Assembly (NCBI GenBank): GCA_905182655.1
Contig: CAJJCN010000025.1
Coordinates: 1 to 42,716, forward strand
Source of the DNA: Flammeovirgaceae bacterium UBA4465
GTDB taxonomy: Bacteria; Bacteroidota; Bacteroidia; Cytophagales; Cyclobacteriaceae
DNA length: 42,716 nt
Direction: 5' to 3'
The notes under the pieces were generated by a model, which saw nothing but the letters and a program-made list of their open reading frames with translations, was not told where the DNA came from and did no database searches. Position numbers and translations under genes: made by a program. Of this stretch, positions 24,680 through 32,745 are shown piece after piece; position 1 is the stretch's first letter, and the number at the start of each line of letters is the position of its first letter.

Positions 24680-26323
24680 TTATTCGAATAATATCGATGC
24701 TTCCTCGTTAAACCATTGGCCATACATACTTTGATGAATCTTCTCTACGCGATTTCTCTTAATTTTGAGGGTGGGAGTAAGCAAACCATTATCGATAGTC
24801 CAATCCTCCTTCATAACAACTATTTTTTGAATTTTGGCCACGCTCTCTAAGGTTGGGTTCAGAGCCTTCATGGTTTGCTCAATACTTTCAGTCAATGCTG
24901 CTTGCTCTTTTTCTTTTCCGGTCGCCGATAAAACGATGAGTCCAATAGGTTGAGGAATACCTGTACCCACCACACATACTTGATCAATGTCTGAATTCTT
25001 CAATAATTCTAGTTCTATAGGTGCTGGAGAAATATATTTTCCTTTATCAGTTTTAAATTGATCTTTGATTCTTCCGGTAATCCAAAGAAAGCCATCATGA
25101 TCATATTCTCCGATATCTCCGGTTTTTAAATAACCATCTTCGGTAAATACTTCATGAGTCATTTGTTCCTCCTTATAATACCCTATCATCAAGCACTCAC
25201 TTTTGATTAATATTTCATCTTCAGGAGAAAATTTTATTTCAACACCAGGCAGCGGTTTACCTACCGAACCAAATTTATTTTTTCCAGGTAAATTAAAATG
25301 TGATAGAATACAATCTTCAGTAAGGCCGTAAGCTTGACAAATATCAATACCTAATCGTTGAAACCAAATCAGTTGACTTATTGCAATCGGAGCGGCACCT
25401 GTGAAGATAGCTTGGGTATGGAGTAGCCCCAGTTTCTTCTTGATTTTTTTTCTAATGATGTTGTTTAGGATAGGGATTGACAACAAAAGATCTAACTTTT
25501 TTTGAGGGATGGTATTTAAGATATTGTCTTGAAATTTAGTCCATATTCTAGGTACGGCAAAAAACAGATCAGGCTGGGTGGTCGCTAAATCATCGGCGAA
25601 GGTTTCTAGTGAAAAAGGGAAGGAAAAATTACCGCCTTGATACAAACCAAACATTTCTACACCTATCCTTTCAGCTATGTGGGTAAGAGGTAAATAGGAG
25701 AAAAAATTCGGCTTGTTTACTTTTAATTCAATCGCACTCACTGCCGTATTGGTCACCGCATTGAATGAGCCAACACTGTGCATGACTCCTTTTGGCGCAC
25801 CGGTCGTACCAGAGGTATACATGATGGTCAGTAGATCTTCAGCTTTTTGGTCAGGAACCTCTGTCAAGGCCTCATTCTGGGCAACCATATCCTCCCAATT
25901 CAATTTTTCTTCAACCCCATAAGCTTTAACACCTATCCTAGTGTAGCCTTCTAAGCCGGCTTTTTGTGCCTCATAATTGTCTAGTTTTCCTACTATAACG
26001 GCTTTAGATTCACTATGTGCCATAATTTCGGCGATGGAGTTGGCATTTATGGTTGGGTAAATGGGGACAGAGATATGTCCCGCCATTTGGATGGCTAAGT
26101 CTGCCATGATCCAGTGACTACAGTTTTTAGATAGTAGGGCAATTCTAGTTTTTGGGGCATAGCCCAATAGCACTAAGGCATGGGCCATTTTTCTGATTTC
26201 AACGCCAACTTCTTGGTAACTCATCTTTATCGAACCCTTCGCAAATGGCTGATTAAACATTTGTTGATCAGGTGTAACTTTTTCCCAATGGGTAAACGCA
26301 TGGAGTGGTGCCGTAAACTTCAT
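24680..26323 (-). CDS. Long-chain fatty acid--CoA ligase (AMP-forming)
   Basis: Activates fatty acids to acyl-CoA through an acyl-adenylate. The 547-residue chain has the P-loop YTSGTTGAPKGVMHS (about 168-182), the acyl-binding YGLTED (about 338), LKTGDIGEYDHDGFLWITGR (about 400-420) and DQFKTDKGKYISPAPIE (about 423-439) as in FadD15-like long-chain ligases, in which the last segment carries the catalytic Lys region. It is shorter than most bacterial long-chain ligases of this branch (near 590-600), the N-terminus starting directly at the substrate domain; this may be real. Substrate chain length is not readable. It is divergent from a DEAD helicase across about 280 bp of AT-rich DNA. Confidence 0.9.
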   Translation of the reverse strand: MKFTAPLHAFTHWEKVTPDQQMFNQPFAKGSIKMSYQEVGVEIRKMAHALVLLGYAPKTRIALLSKNCSHWIMADLAIQMAGHISVPIYPTINANSIAEIMAHSESKAVIVGKLDNYEAQKAGLEGYTRIGVKAYGVEEKLNWEDMVAQNEALTEVPDQKAEDLLTIMYTSGTTGAPKGVMHSVGSFNAVTNTAVSAIELKVNKPNFFSYLPLTHIAERIGVEMFGLYQGGNFSFPFSLETFADDLATTQPDLFFAVPRIWTKFQDNILNTIPQKKLDLLLSIPILNNIIRKKIKKKLGLLHTQAIFTGAAPIAISQLIWFQRLGIDICQAYGLTEDCILSHFNLPGKNKFGSVGKPLPGVEIKFSPEDEILIKSECLMIGYYKEEQMTHEVFTEDGYLKTGDIGEYDHDGFLWITGRIKDQFKTDKGKYISPAPIELELLKNSDIDQVCVVGTGIPQPIGLIVLSATGKEKEQAALTESIEQTMKALNPTLESVAKIQKIVVMKEDWTIDNGLLTPTLKIKRNRVEKIHQSMYGQWFNEEASILFE

Positions 26324-26571
26324 TTGATGTTGTGTTTAGTTGTCATATTAAAGCTGAGTTAATATTAATCAAAGTAGATTTAAATAGCATGACATAAATA
26401 CATTAAAATTTTTATAAAATATAAATTTTCCTGAGTAATCTTTTATGTATTGAAAACAACTTGAATTAAGGTTTTGATCTGTTTAAGGGATATATAAATT
26501 TTTAAATAGACATAAATGAGGGATTATATTTAATTATTAAGGAATAAAAACTTAACCTAGATGCATTTCAT

Positions 26572-26579
26572 TACCTTTG
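26572..26579 (+). promoter_or_regulatory. -7 element of the first DEAD-helicase promoter
   Basis: TACCTTTG, an exact TAnnTTTG match, followed by C. A degenerate CTTAAC lies 17 nt upstream in place of TTG. The element falls inside the longest open frame of the helicase, which argues that translation starts downstream, at the TTG at 26603. Confidence 0.5.
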
Positions 26580-26602
26580 CGCTTCATTTAAAAAAATTCC
26601 CA

Positions 26603-28309
26603 TTGAGTACTTTTAGTAATTTAGGATTATCTAATCCATTGATTGATGTTCTTAATAATCTAGGTTTTACAACACCTACACCTGTTCAAGAACAAGCAAT
26701 CCCCCTGCTTTTAAGTGATACTCCGATTGACTTTATCGGTTTAGCGCAAACTGGAACAGGAAAAACCGCTGCTTTTGGGCTTCCTCTCATCGATCTTATC
26801 GACAGTGACAACCGATCGGTTCAGGCTTTGATATTGGCACCTACCCGAGAATTAGTTCAACAAACAGCAAAGCAAGTCGCTCAATTCGCTAAAGGTGTAA
26901 AAGGAGTCAATGTAGAAGTCGTCTTTGGAGGTGCTGCGATTACTAATCAAATAAGTGCCTTAAGGAAGCCTACACAAATAGTCATTGCTACCCCTGGACG
27001 ATTAATAGATTTGATCAAAAGAAAAGCCATTAAATTGGATCAAGTCCAATATGTTGTTTTAGATGAGGCCGATGAAATGCTCAATATGGGCTTCAAAGAG
27101 GACATAGATCAGATCCTTTCGTTTACCCCAGAAAAAAGGGTTACGTGGTTGTTTTCAGCGACAATGCCCAAGGAAATTAGAAGAATTGTAACTAAATACA
27201 TGAAGACTCCGGTTGAAGTCTCTGTAAATTCAAAAGAACAAAGCAACAAAGATATCACCCATAAGTACGTGATTACAAAGTCATCCAACAAGGTGCCGGC
27301 CATCAGGCGATTTATGGATATTCAGTCAGACATGAGGGGGGTATTATTTTGTAGGACCAAAAGAGAAACCCAACAGATAGCAGATGACTTAGGTCATTTA
27401 GGCTATGGCGTTGAAGCGCTGCATGGTGACTTGTCTCAAGGTCAGCGAGATGCGGTCATGAAGCGATTTAAAACGCGATCCATGCAATTATTAATAGCTA
27501 CCGATGTCGCGGCTAGAGGGATAGATGTAAATGACCTCACACATGTGATGCATCATACACTACCCGATCAGTTAGAGAGTTATACGCACAGGAGTGGTCG
27601 TACGGGCCGGGCGGGTAAAAAAGGCACCTCTATCGCTTTTATCACACCAAGAGAGGGGCGGAGAATCAGCGAAATTGAAAAAAGAATCAATATCAAATTT
27701 GAGAAAATTGAGGTGCCCGCGCTTGAGGAGCTCAAGTCTACAAGAATTAATAATTGGGCCAGTTTAATCATCAATACTACCGTAGATGTACAGGCTGAGA
27801 GCATCTTAAACAAACTCAATGGGCAGTTTGAGCATTTAGACAAAGATGATATACTTAAAAGATTGATCACGACTCAATTGGATCACTTAATGATTCAGGG
27901 AGGTGGTCAATCTGATTTAAACGAAGCTTCAGGGTCAGGATCAGGGTCAGGCAGGTCAGATAAGAAAAGTGGAGGTGCTTTTAATAGATATTTTGTTAAT
28001 ATCGGAACGATTGATGGGATGACCAAGGAAGACTTGATTCATTTTTTATCCGATAATTCAAAAATCGAGCGCAAACATTTCGGCCCTTTAAGTATTCAAA
28101 AGAATTGTGCTTATTTTGATGTGGATGCCAAGCATGACCAAAAATTGGGTGAGACTTTCGTAGGCATTGAAATCAAAGGGCGAGATATCCGGGTGAATCT
28201 TGATGAGCAGGCAAGAAAATCAAAATTTTCTGCCCCTTCGAAAAAAAGAAACTTCCGAGACAAAAGGTCTCCCAAAAAAGATCACAGAAAAGGCAGACGA
28301 AGAAATTAA
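26603..28309 (+). CDS. DEAD-box RNA helicase with C-terminal DbpA-type RNA-binding domain
   Basis: ATP-dependent RNA helicase, probably in ribosome assembly or RNA decay. Motifs in order, counted from the TTG: Q motif (FTTPTPVQEQAIP, about 19-31), I AQTGTGKT, Ia PTRELVQQ, Ib TPGRLIDL, II DEADEMLNMGF, III FSATMP, V ATDVAARGIDV, VI HRSGRTGRAG. A Gly-Ser linker (near 445-452) precedes a DbpA-like RRM (about 458-545; RYFVNIGTIDGMTKEDL) and a Lys/Arg-rich tail. The frame is open back to an ATG at 26561, but an exact -7 element lies within that stretch, so the TTG at 26603 (568 residues) is preferred. Similar to CsdA/DeaD or CshA types. Confidence 0.9.
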   Translation: MSTFSNLGLSNPLIDVLNNLGFTTPTPVQEQAIPLLLSDTPIDFIGLAQTGTGKTAAFGLPLIDLIDSDNRSVQALILAPTRELVQQTAKQVAQFAKGVKGVNVEVVFGGAAITNQISALRKPTQIVIATPGRLIDLIKRKAIKLDQVQYVVLDEADEMLNMGFKEDIDQILSFTPEKRVTWLFSATMPKEIRRIVTKYMKTPVEVSVNSKEQSNKDITHKYVITKSSNKVPAIRRFMDIQSDMRGVLFCRTKRETQQIADDLGHLGYGVEALHGDLSQGQRDAVMKRFKTRSMQLLIATDVAARGIDVNDLTHVMHHTLPDQLESYTHRSGRTGRAGKKGTSIAFITPREGRRISEIEKRINIKFEKIEVPALEELKSTRINNWASLIINTTVDVQAESILNKLNGQFEHLDKDDILKRLITTQLDHLMIQGGGQSDLNEASGSGSGSGRSDKKSGGAFNRYFVNIGTIDGMTKEDLIHFLSDNSKIERKHFGPLSIQKNCAYFDVDAKHDQKLGETFVGIEIKGRDIRVNLDEQARKSKFSAPSKKRNFRDKRSPKKDHRKGRRRN

Positions 28310-28331
28310 GTCCTGATTTAATTCTCTATTT

Positions 28332-28427
28332 TTACTCCCCATTCGTTACATACAATGCCCATGGAGCCGCGGAGCTCTCAGGGTATCTTACTTCAAAGTA
28401 ATCTACAGATCCCGTTTCTAATATTAC
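28332..28427 (-). pseudogene. C-terminal remnant of an unidentified gene
   Basis: A 31-codon frame bounded by TAG upstream and TAA at 28334-28332 reads VILETGSVDYFEVRYPESS and ends PWALYVTNGE. The composition is protein-like, with a natural end and no start codon, while the plus-strand readings contain stops. I cannot name the family. It lies in a gene-poor gap that also holds a second remnant on the other strand. Confidence 0.35.
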
Positions 28428-28590
28428 CTAATTGTTAATTAAATACATCATTTTTAACAATTTCAGGATGTTATAATACCATAAGACAATAAATTTACCT
28501 TAATGTTAATTTAATATTTATGTTAGTATTAAGAAATTAAGCAACTTATCCATGTAACGGTTTATTATTTGTTTTTAAATCATATTAGTC

Positions 28591-28861
28591 GTTTCGGCTA
28601 CAATTTATGGGAGTCATGTATCAGGGGCAGATGCTGATAAAGAACGTGGCATTATTTCTGGTTATTAAAAGGATAAAAATGGCAATCCTTTAGATTATTT
28701 GATATGGATTGGAACCGGTGAGCATTTTGAAAAGAATAAAAGAGAGACCCTTGATTTTTTAAACCATCTTGAGTCAAAAAAAGAAGTGATTTGATTCAGA
28801 TAAAAAGTTTCTTGAACATGTGTTTTATAAAGTACACAGCAAGTATTTGAGAACTTTTTAG
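28591..28861 (+). pseudogene. Esterase-like gene remnant with a nonsense codon and a frameshift
   Basis: One frame reads VSATIYGSHVSGADADK, passes a TAA at 28667-28669 (by reading), and continues with NPLDYLIWIGTGEHFEKNK and LDFLNHLESKKEVI before TGA. A +1 shift then gives DSDKKFLEHVFYKVHSKYL to a TAG at 28859-28861. The block around LIWIGTGEHFEKNK resembles the lysine/glycine segment of enterochelin-esterase-like CE1 hydrolases (LWIGCGKDDF type), which places it near a C-terminus. The identification is tentative; the broken coding character is clearer than the family. No start or N-terminal part remains. Confidence 0.5.
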
Positions 28862-28885
28862 CCACTCACTGATAATACCCATTAG

Positions 28886-28916
28886 GATAATATAGCTCTT
28901 TTATTGAGCTATTATC
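28886..28916. repeat. Hairpin upstream of rhlE-like gene
   Basis: GATA-AT-ATAGCTC (28886-28898), 7-nt loop, GAGCTAT-TATC (28906-28916): a 7-bp core stem extended by 4 bp across a 2-nt bulge. It lies 25 bp after the esterase-like remnant and may be that gene's former terminator, although no T tract follows on the plus strand. Confidence 0.35.
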
Positions 28917-28989
28917 AAAAACACTAATGTTTATGGCAATAATTAACCCCAAAAAGTCAATTAAGTTAAAATAATATTGAAAATATCAT

Positions 28990-29009
28990 TACTTATCTTA
29001 TGATAAGTA
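28990..29009. repeat. Dyad in the rhlE-like upstream region
   Basis: TACTTATC, TTAT, GATAAGTA: perfect 8-bp arms with a 4-nt loop, 60 bp before the -7 element of the second helicase. Could be an operator. AT-rich context lowers the weight. Confidence 0.35.
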
Positions 29010-29069
29010 GGGTTATCCATTCTTTCTTTCAACTTGGAGTAATAAAAAGGGTTTGATTAAGCAATGCTC

Positions 29070-29077
29070 TATCTTTG
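29070..29077 (+). promoter_or_regulatory. -7 element of the second DEAD-helicase promoter
   Basis: TATCTTTG, an exact TAnnTTTG match, ending 15 nt before the ATG at 29093. The nearest TTG (29053-29055) gives a 14-nt gap, shorter than the usual 17-23, so the -33 part is uncertain. Confidence 0.5.
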
Positions 29078-29092
29078 AGTTTTAGTATAACT

Positions 29093-30334
29093 ATGAAGTT
29101 TTCCCAATATAAAATTAATGCAACCCTGAAAGAGAATATTGAGGGGCAAGGATTTAAAAGACCTACAGATATTCAATTTAAATGCATTAAGCCCATACTG
29201 GATGGTCAGGATGTTTTAGCCATTGCACAAACGGGTACGGGTAAGACGGCAGCCTTTGCCATACCTATTTTGGATTTGGTAGCTGCGGACAAAGGTCGTT
29301 CAAAGGGAATCTATGCCTTAATTTTAGCGCCTACTCATGAATTGGCCCGACAGATCCATCAAACTTTTCTTTCTTTAGGAAAAGGTATGAAAGCCTCTGC
29401 GGTTTGTATTTATGGTGGCGTCGATCAAGAGGATCAAATTAAACAATTGCAATCAGGAGCATCCATTTTGATTGCAACCCCTGGCAGAATGTTTGATCTA
29501 TTGAGTCAAGGAATGATCGATGTCGCACATTTGAAAATGTTGGTACTTGATGAAGCCGATCATATGTTAGACTTAGGTTTCATAGAGGATATCAGGGATC
29601 TGATACGAAAAATACCTTTAAAGAGGCAGAATTTATTTTTCTCTGCGACCATTAATAAAGAAATTAAAAAGCTAGCTTATTCAATTGTTAAAAATCCCAT
29701 TCGCATTCAGATTTCACCTAATAATTCGGTAGCAAAAAGTATCGATCATGGCGTTGCCTTCATTGAAATGGACGATAAACGCTATTTTTTAGGTTCCTTT
29801 ATTCAAAAGAATGAAGAAGCCAAGATTTTAATTTTTGTAAGGACCAAAGTCCGTGCAGAACGCGTAAAATTAGCCATGGATCGCGTTAATATTGAATCGG
29901 TAACCTTGCACGGAGATAAGTCTCAAGAAGAAAGGGAACAAGCCATGCAATCGTTTCATACCGGCACAATTAAAATTTTAATCACGACAGACGTGAGTGC
30001 ACGAGGTATTGATGTACCTAATGTTGATTTTGTCGTTAATTATGATTTGCCCGATTCTAGTGAAACTTATATCCATCGAGTAGGCAGAACGGGAAGAGCG
30101 GGTAAGAGAGGTACTGCTATTTCTTTTTGCAGCACCGAAGAAAAGCATCTTTATGATCTCATCGAATCGGATTTAATGAGTGAAATTGCAAACATACCCA
30201 TAAATAAAGCAGACTATGCGGCGACCTTAGATTTGGCCTTTGAATCAAAAAATGATTGGAAAGCACTAATAAAGGCCAATGAATTGATCATAGAAAAAAA
30301 TAGAAAACAAAAAAAATTCAAAAAAAAGAAATAA
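29093..30334 (+). CDS. DEAD-box RNA helicase, RhlE-like
   Basis: A 413-residue helicase core with a short Lys-rich tail (about 400-413), the layout of RhlE-type helicases in Bacteroidota. Motifs: Q (GFKRPTDIQFKCIKPI, about 18-33), I AQTGTGKTAAF (about 43-53), Ia APTHELARQ, II DEADHMLDLGF, III FFSATI, V TTDVSARGIDV, VI HRVGRTGRAG. Motif Ia has His in place of the usual Arg (PTRELA), which normally contacts RNA. The frame opens 18 nt earlier at a TTG, but that lies within the promoter, so the ATG at 29093 is used. Alone on its transcript; the first helicase is 0.8 kb upstream and is a different subfamily (it has a DbpA-type domain). Confidence 0.92.
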   Translation: MKFSQYKINATLKENIEGQGFKRPTDIQFKCIKPILDGQDVLAIAQTGTGKTAAFAIPILDLVAADKGRSKGIYALILAPTHELARQIHQTFLSLGKGMKASAVCIYGGVDQEDQIKQLQSGASILIATPGRMFDLLSQGMIDVAHLKMLVLDEADHMLDLGFIEDIRDLIRKIPLKRQNLFFSATINKEIKKLAYSIVKNPIRIQISPNNSVAKSIDHGVAFIEMDDKRYFLGSFIQKNEEAKILIFVRTKVRAERVKLAMDRVNIESVTLHGDKSQEEREQAMQSFHTGTIKILITTDVSARGIDVPNVDFVVNYDLPDSSETYIHRVGRTGRAGKRGTAISFCSTEEKHLYDLIESDLMSEIANIPINKADYAATLDLAFESKNDWKALIKANELIIEKNRKQKKFKKKK

Positions 30335-30453
30335 TTTAAGATCATTTGCCTATCATTGATGGGTAAGTGCATCTTTCAACGCAATTCATTCAAATTTTGT
30401 CTATTATTGGAACGTATTCGCACACAGTAATGTTCTAAATAAAAATTGTTAAT

Positions 30454-30702
30454 ATGGTTAATCAAGAAGATTTTATAGCCCTACCGAAATACGAAAAAGA
30501 TCCAAAAAAAGAACATATTTTGGGTCAAATGGAACAGTTCGGAATTCATTTAATCATTAAGGAGAAAGGTGTTTTATACAAAAAGCGTGTAGAGCATGGA
30601 AGCCACTTCTTGAAAGAGTTACAAAAACTCGAACTGTTATCTGAAGAGCCGGTGATCAAAAGCTGGCAATACCAAGATGTTGATCCTACTCGCAGAGATT
30701 AA
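30454..30702 (+). CDS. Small hypothetical protein (82 aa)
   Basis: I do not recognise this protein. It is charged and soluble: Lys- and Glu-rich helices (EDFIALPKYEKDPKKEH, GSHFLKELQKLELLSEEP) around a hydrophobic patch (GIHLIIKEKGVLYKK). No signal peptide, membrane helix or metal motif is seen. It lies 119 bp after the RhlE-like helicase and 258 bp before the convergent oxidoreductase gene. The ATG at 30454 is the only sensible start. Composition and length are consistent with a genuine small gene, but I have no other support. Confidence 0.6.
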   Translation: MVNQEDFIALPKYEKDPKKEHILGQMEQFGIHLIIKEKGVLYKKRVEHGSHFLKELQKLELLSEEPVIKSWQYQDVDPTRRD

Positions 30703-30902
30703 AAGTTCGCTGATCATTTAGGATTAAAGTAATTCGCTTCCTCTAAGTATAATCATCAATAAAGATATTGCTTTTAGAGTCAACTAATTTGTATGTATTG
30801 ATTTAATCTATGCCGGTTTCAGATAATTGTCATTAACAGAGCTTGGACACTTAACTTCAATCCTAATAAGACTTATCGTACTTAAATACTGGTATCGAGT
30901 TT

Positions 30903-30937
30903 CTTTAAAACTACTAAATTCATAAGTAGTTTTAAAG
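30903..30937. terminator. Perfect 13-bp inverted repeat between convergent genes
   Basis: CTTTAAAACTACT (30903-30915), a 9-nt loop, AGTAGTTTTAAAG (30925-30937), all 13 pairs matched. It sits between the stops of the 82-residue gene and the convergent FAD oxidoreductase. The absence of a long T tract makes it an atypical terminator; a symmetrical bidirectional stop or an mRNA 3' stabiliser is the most likely role. Confidence 0.5.
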
Positions 30938-30960
30938 ACATTTATTCTAGGTTTTTAAAT

Positions 30961-32208
30961 TCAGTGATTTCCCAGGTAATTTAATGTGTGCTCGGCGGCT
31001 CTTTCTCCAGAGAGCATAGCCGCATTTAAAGAGCCATTGGCGGTATGATCTCCGCACAACAGTATTTTATCTGCATAAGCCATCAGTTCAAGATTCGGCT
31101 CATAAGATACAGATCTGAGGTCAGGCAGTGCAGCGGCCAGTGTGTAATGCTTGATAAATTTAGCTTTTTTAATAGAAAAATACTTTTCAAGTTCCCCTAT
31201 AACTTGAATAACCAGGACTTCAGAGGAAAATGAATGTTTCCTTACTATAGTTACTGAAAGTAACTGATGATGGGGATCAGGAGAATCTTGAACACTCGTT
31301 GGATAAAAAATATTATTAATTAAAGTATCCGGAAAGGCTGACAGATGGATGATGGGTGGTGGGGTTTCAGTGTCCGGTACACTGAAGTACAAAGTATCGC
31401 AAGCTTTCCATCTGTGTTTAACAGGATAGCCTTCTAGAAAGCTACTTGGATCCGTGGCAACAATGCACATATCATAAGGATATTGATCTCCTGAGGCCAT
31501 AGTTATAAAATCAGTAGTCAATTTTCGCACTTCGTTATTTAATTGAATTTGAGTAGTCTTTAACTCACCTGCTAATTGTGTGGCTATCGCACCTATTCCA
31601 GCCTTAGGTAGGGTGGCGAAACCTTCAGCAAACATTTTGTAGATGAATTCAAACATCCTACTCGAAGTGTGAAGCTCTCGCTCTAAAAATATCCCCGAGA
31701 AGAAGGGTTTAAAAAATTGATTGATGATTTTATCTGAAAAGCCTAAATGCTGTAAATAAGCCAAAGTAGTCGTTTCTTTTCCATTGAATAGGGTTGCGAT
31801 TGGCAAATGTTTTAATCGAAGATTCAGCTGAAATATTTTGAGCTTATCCAGAATAGATCCGACACTAGAAAATAGGGTAGGGAGCAGTAAAGAGCTGTCT
31901 CTAAGTGGGTCTCCAATGACATAGGAATTATTTTTGGTATAAATACGAGCACCAGGAGTCAATATTTGAAGATCTAAAGCAGCATAGTTTAAGTATTTTT
32001 TACTCATGGGATAAGCATCCAATAAGACTTGAAAACCCACATCTAAAGCCCAACCATCTATTATTTCAGTTCTTACCCGACCTCCAATATTGCCTGTGGC
32101 CTCTAAGATCGTGGGTGCATATCCTTTTTGTTCTAGATTTTGAGCAGCGATCAAACCACTAACGCCTGCTCCAATGATATAAATATTTTTGTCTTGATTT
32201 GTTTTCAT
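30961..32208 (-). CDS. FAD-dependent amine-oxidase-like oxidoreductase
   Basis: A 415-residue flavoprotein of the protoporphyrinogen/phytoene/amine oxidase superfamily. The FAD-binding motif IIGAGVSGLIAAQNLEQKG is near residues 11-29, followed by ILEATGNIGGRVRTE (about 34-48), and the C-terminus has CGDHTANGSLNAAMLSGE (about 381-398), the second flavin contact. No signal peptide. The substrate is not evident; the family contains carotenoid desaturases, amine oxidases and uncharacterised proteins in Bacteroidota, and no carotenoid genes are nearby. The stop lies 24 bp from a perfect 13-bp inverted repeat that likely ends the transcript. Confidence 0.88.
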   Translation of the reverse strand: MKTNQDKNIYIIGAGVSGLIAAQNLEQKGYAPTILEATGNIGGRVRTEIIDGWALDVGFQVLLDAYPMSKKYLNYAALDLQILTPGARIYTKNNSYVIGDPLRDSSLLLPTLFSSVGSILDKLKIFQLNLRLKHLPIATLFNGKETTTLAYLQHLGFSDKIINQFFKPFFSGIFLERELHTSSRMFEFIYKMFAEGFATLPKAGIGAIATQLAGELKTTQIQLNNEVRKLTTDFITMASGDQYPYDMCIVATDPSSFLEGYPVKHRWKACDTLYFSVPDTETPPPIIHLSAFPDTLINNIFYPTSVQDSPDPHHQLLSVTIVRKHSFSSEVLVIQVIGELEKYFSIKKAKFIKHYTLAAALPDLRSVSYEPNLELMAYADKILLCGDHTANGSLNAAMLSGERAAEHTLNYLGNH

Positions 32209-32745
32209 GCGATATTCAAACTGTGTTACAATTTTATCCTATTCACATTTAATCATCCTTTGAATCGCTGAATTTTTATAATTAATTGAATCAGTGAACC
32301 GTTAGCAAGGTTCTTATTTGATGGGACGGGGATGAACTGATTTAGAGTTGTAAAACCTCGGATGCCTTAAATAAACTAAGCCTCAGGGAATTCATACTAG
32401 TCTCATTTTGATGAAGATTAAACGATCTGTGGCAGATTCATTAATCCATCATGTGTTGAGTATAGAATCCTTCGCATGTTTTCCGATAAATGAATTTAGA
32501 TGATTAACGGATTCTGACTTCCCTCAGCAAATGATATCTTTACCTTGTTAGAAATTACAGACAAGTATTTTTGTTATTTGTGAATCGATAGCATATTTAT
32601 CAAGGTGGTAGAACAATAATTACAGCTTATTTAAGCGTTTGATTTAAAGAAAATAATAAACCATTAAGTTGTTTGAAAGCAACCTAATACTCAAATCCTA
32701 CATCATAGAGTCAATTGTAATCGCACATTCCAAAAAAAATATTAT
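32209..32745. other. 537-bp intergenic region, no gene recognised
   Basis: The upstream regions of the FAD oxidoreductase (minus) and the CarboxypepD_reg-like gene (plus) share this gap. A TATCTTTA at 32535-32542 resembles a -7 element but no start codon follows in a usable place. A minus-strand reading around 32400-32520 has short protein-like runs broken by a stop; I do not call it a remnant. Nothing else supported. Confidence 0.4.

Larger units (their letters stand above)
28310..29092. other. Gene-poor 0.78-kb gap between the two DEAD helicases
   Basis: No intact gene is present. It holds two decayed coding pieces (28332-28427 minus; 28591-28861 plus), two hairpins (28886-28916, 28990-29009) and the promoter of the second helicase. 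The stretch 28428-28590 is plain AT-rich DNA with no feature that I can name. Confidence 0.6.

Noticed and set aside
27929-27958. Short GGGTCA-like repeats in the first DEAD helicase gene
   Set aside because: They encode the Gly-Ser linker of the protein, a normal low-complexity spacer, so I do not treat them as a separate element.
32400-32520. Possible minus-strand gene remnant in the 537-bp gap
   Set aside because: The reading is short, broken by a stop and matches nothing I recognise; chance is as likely.
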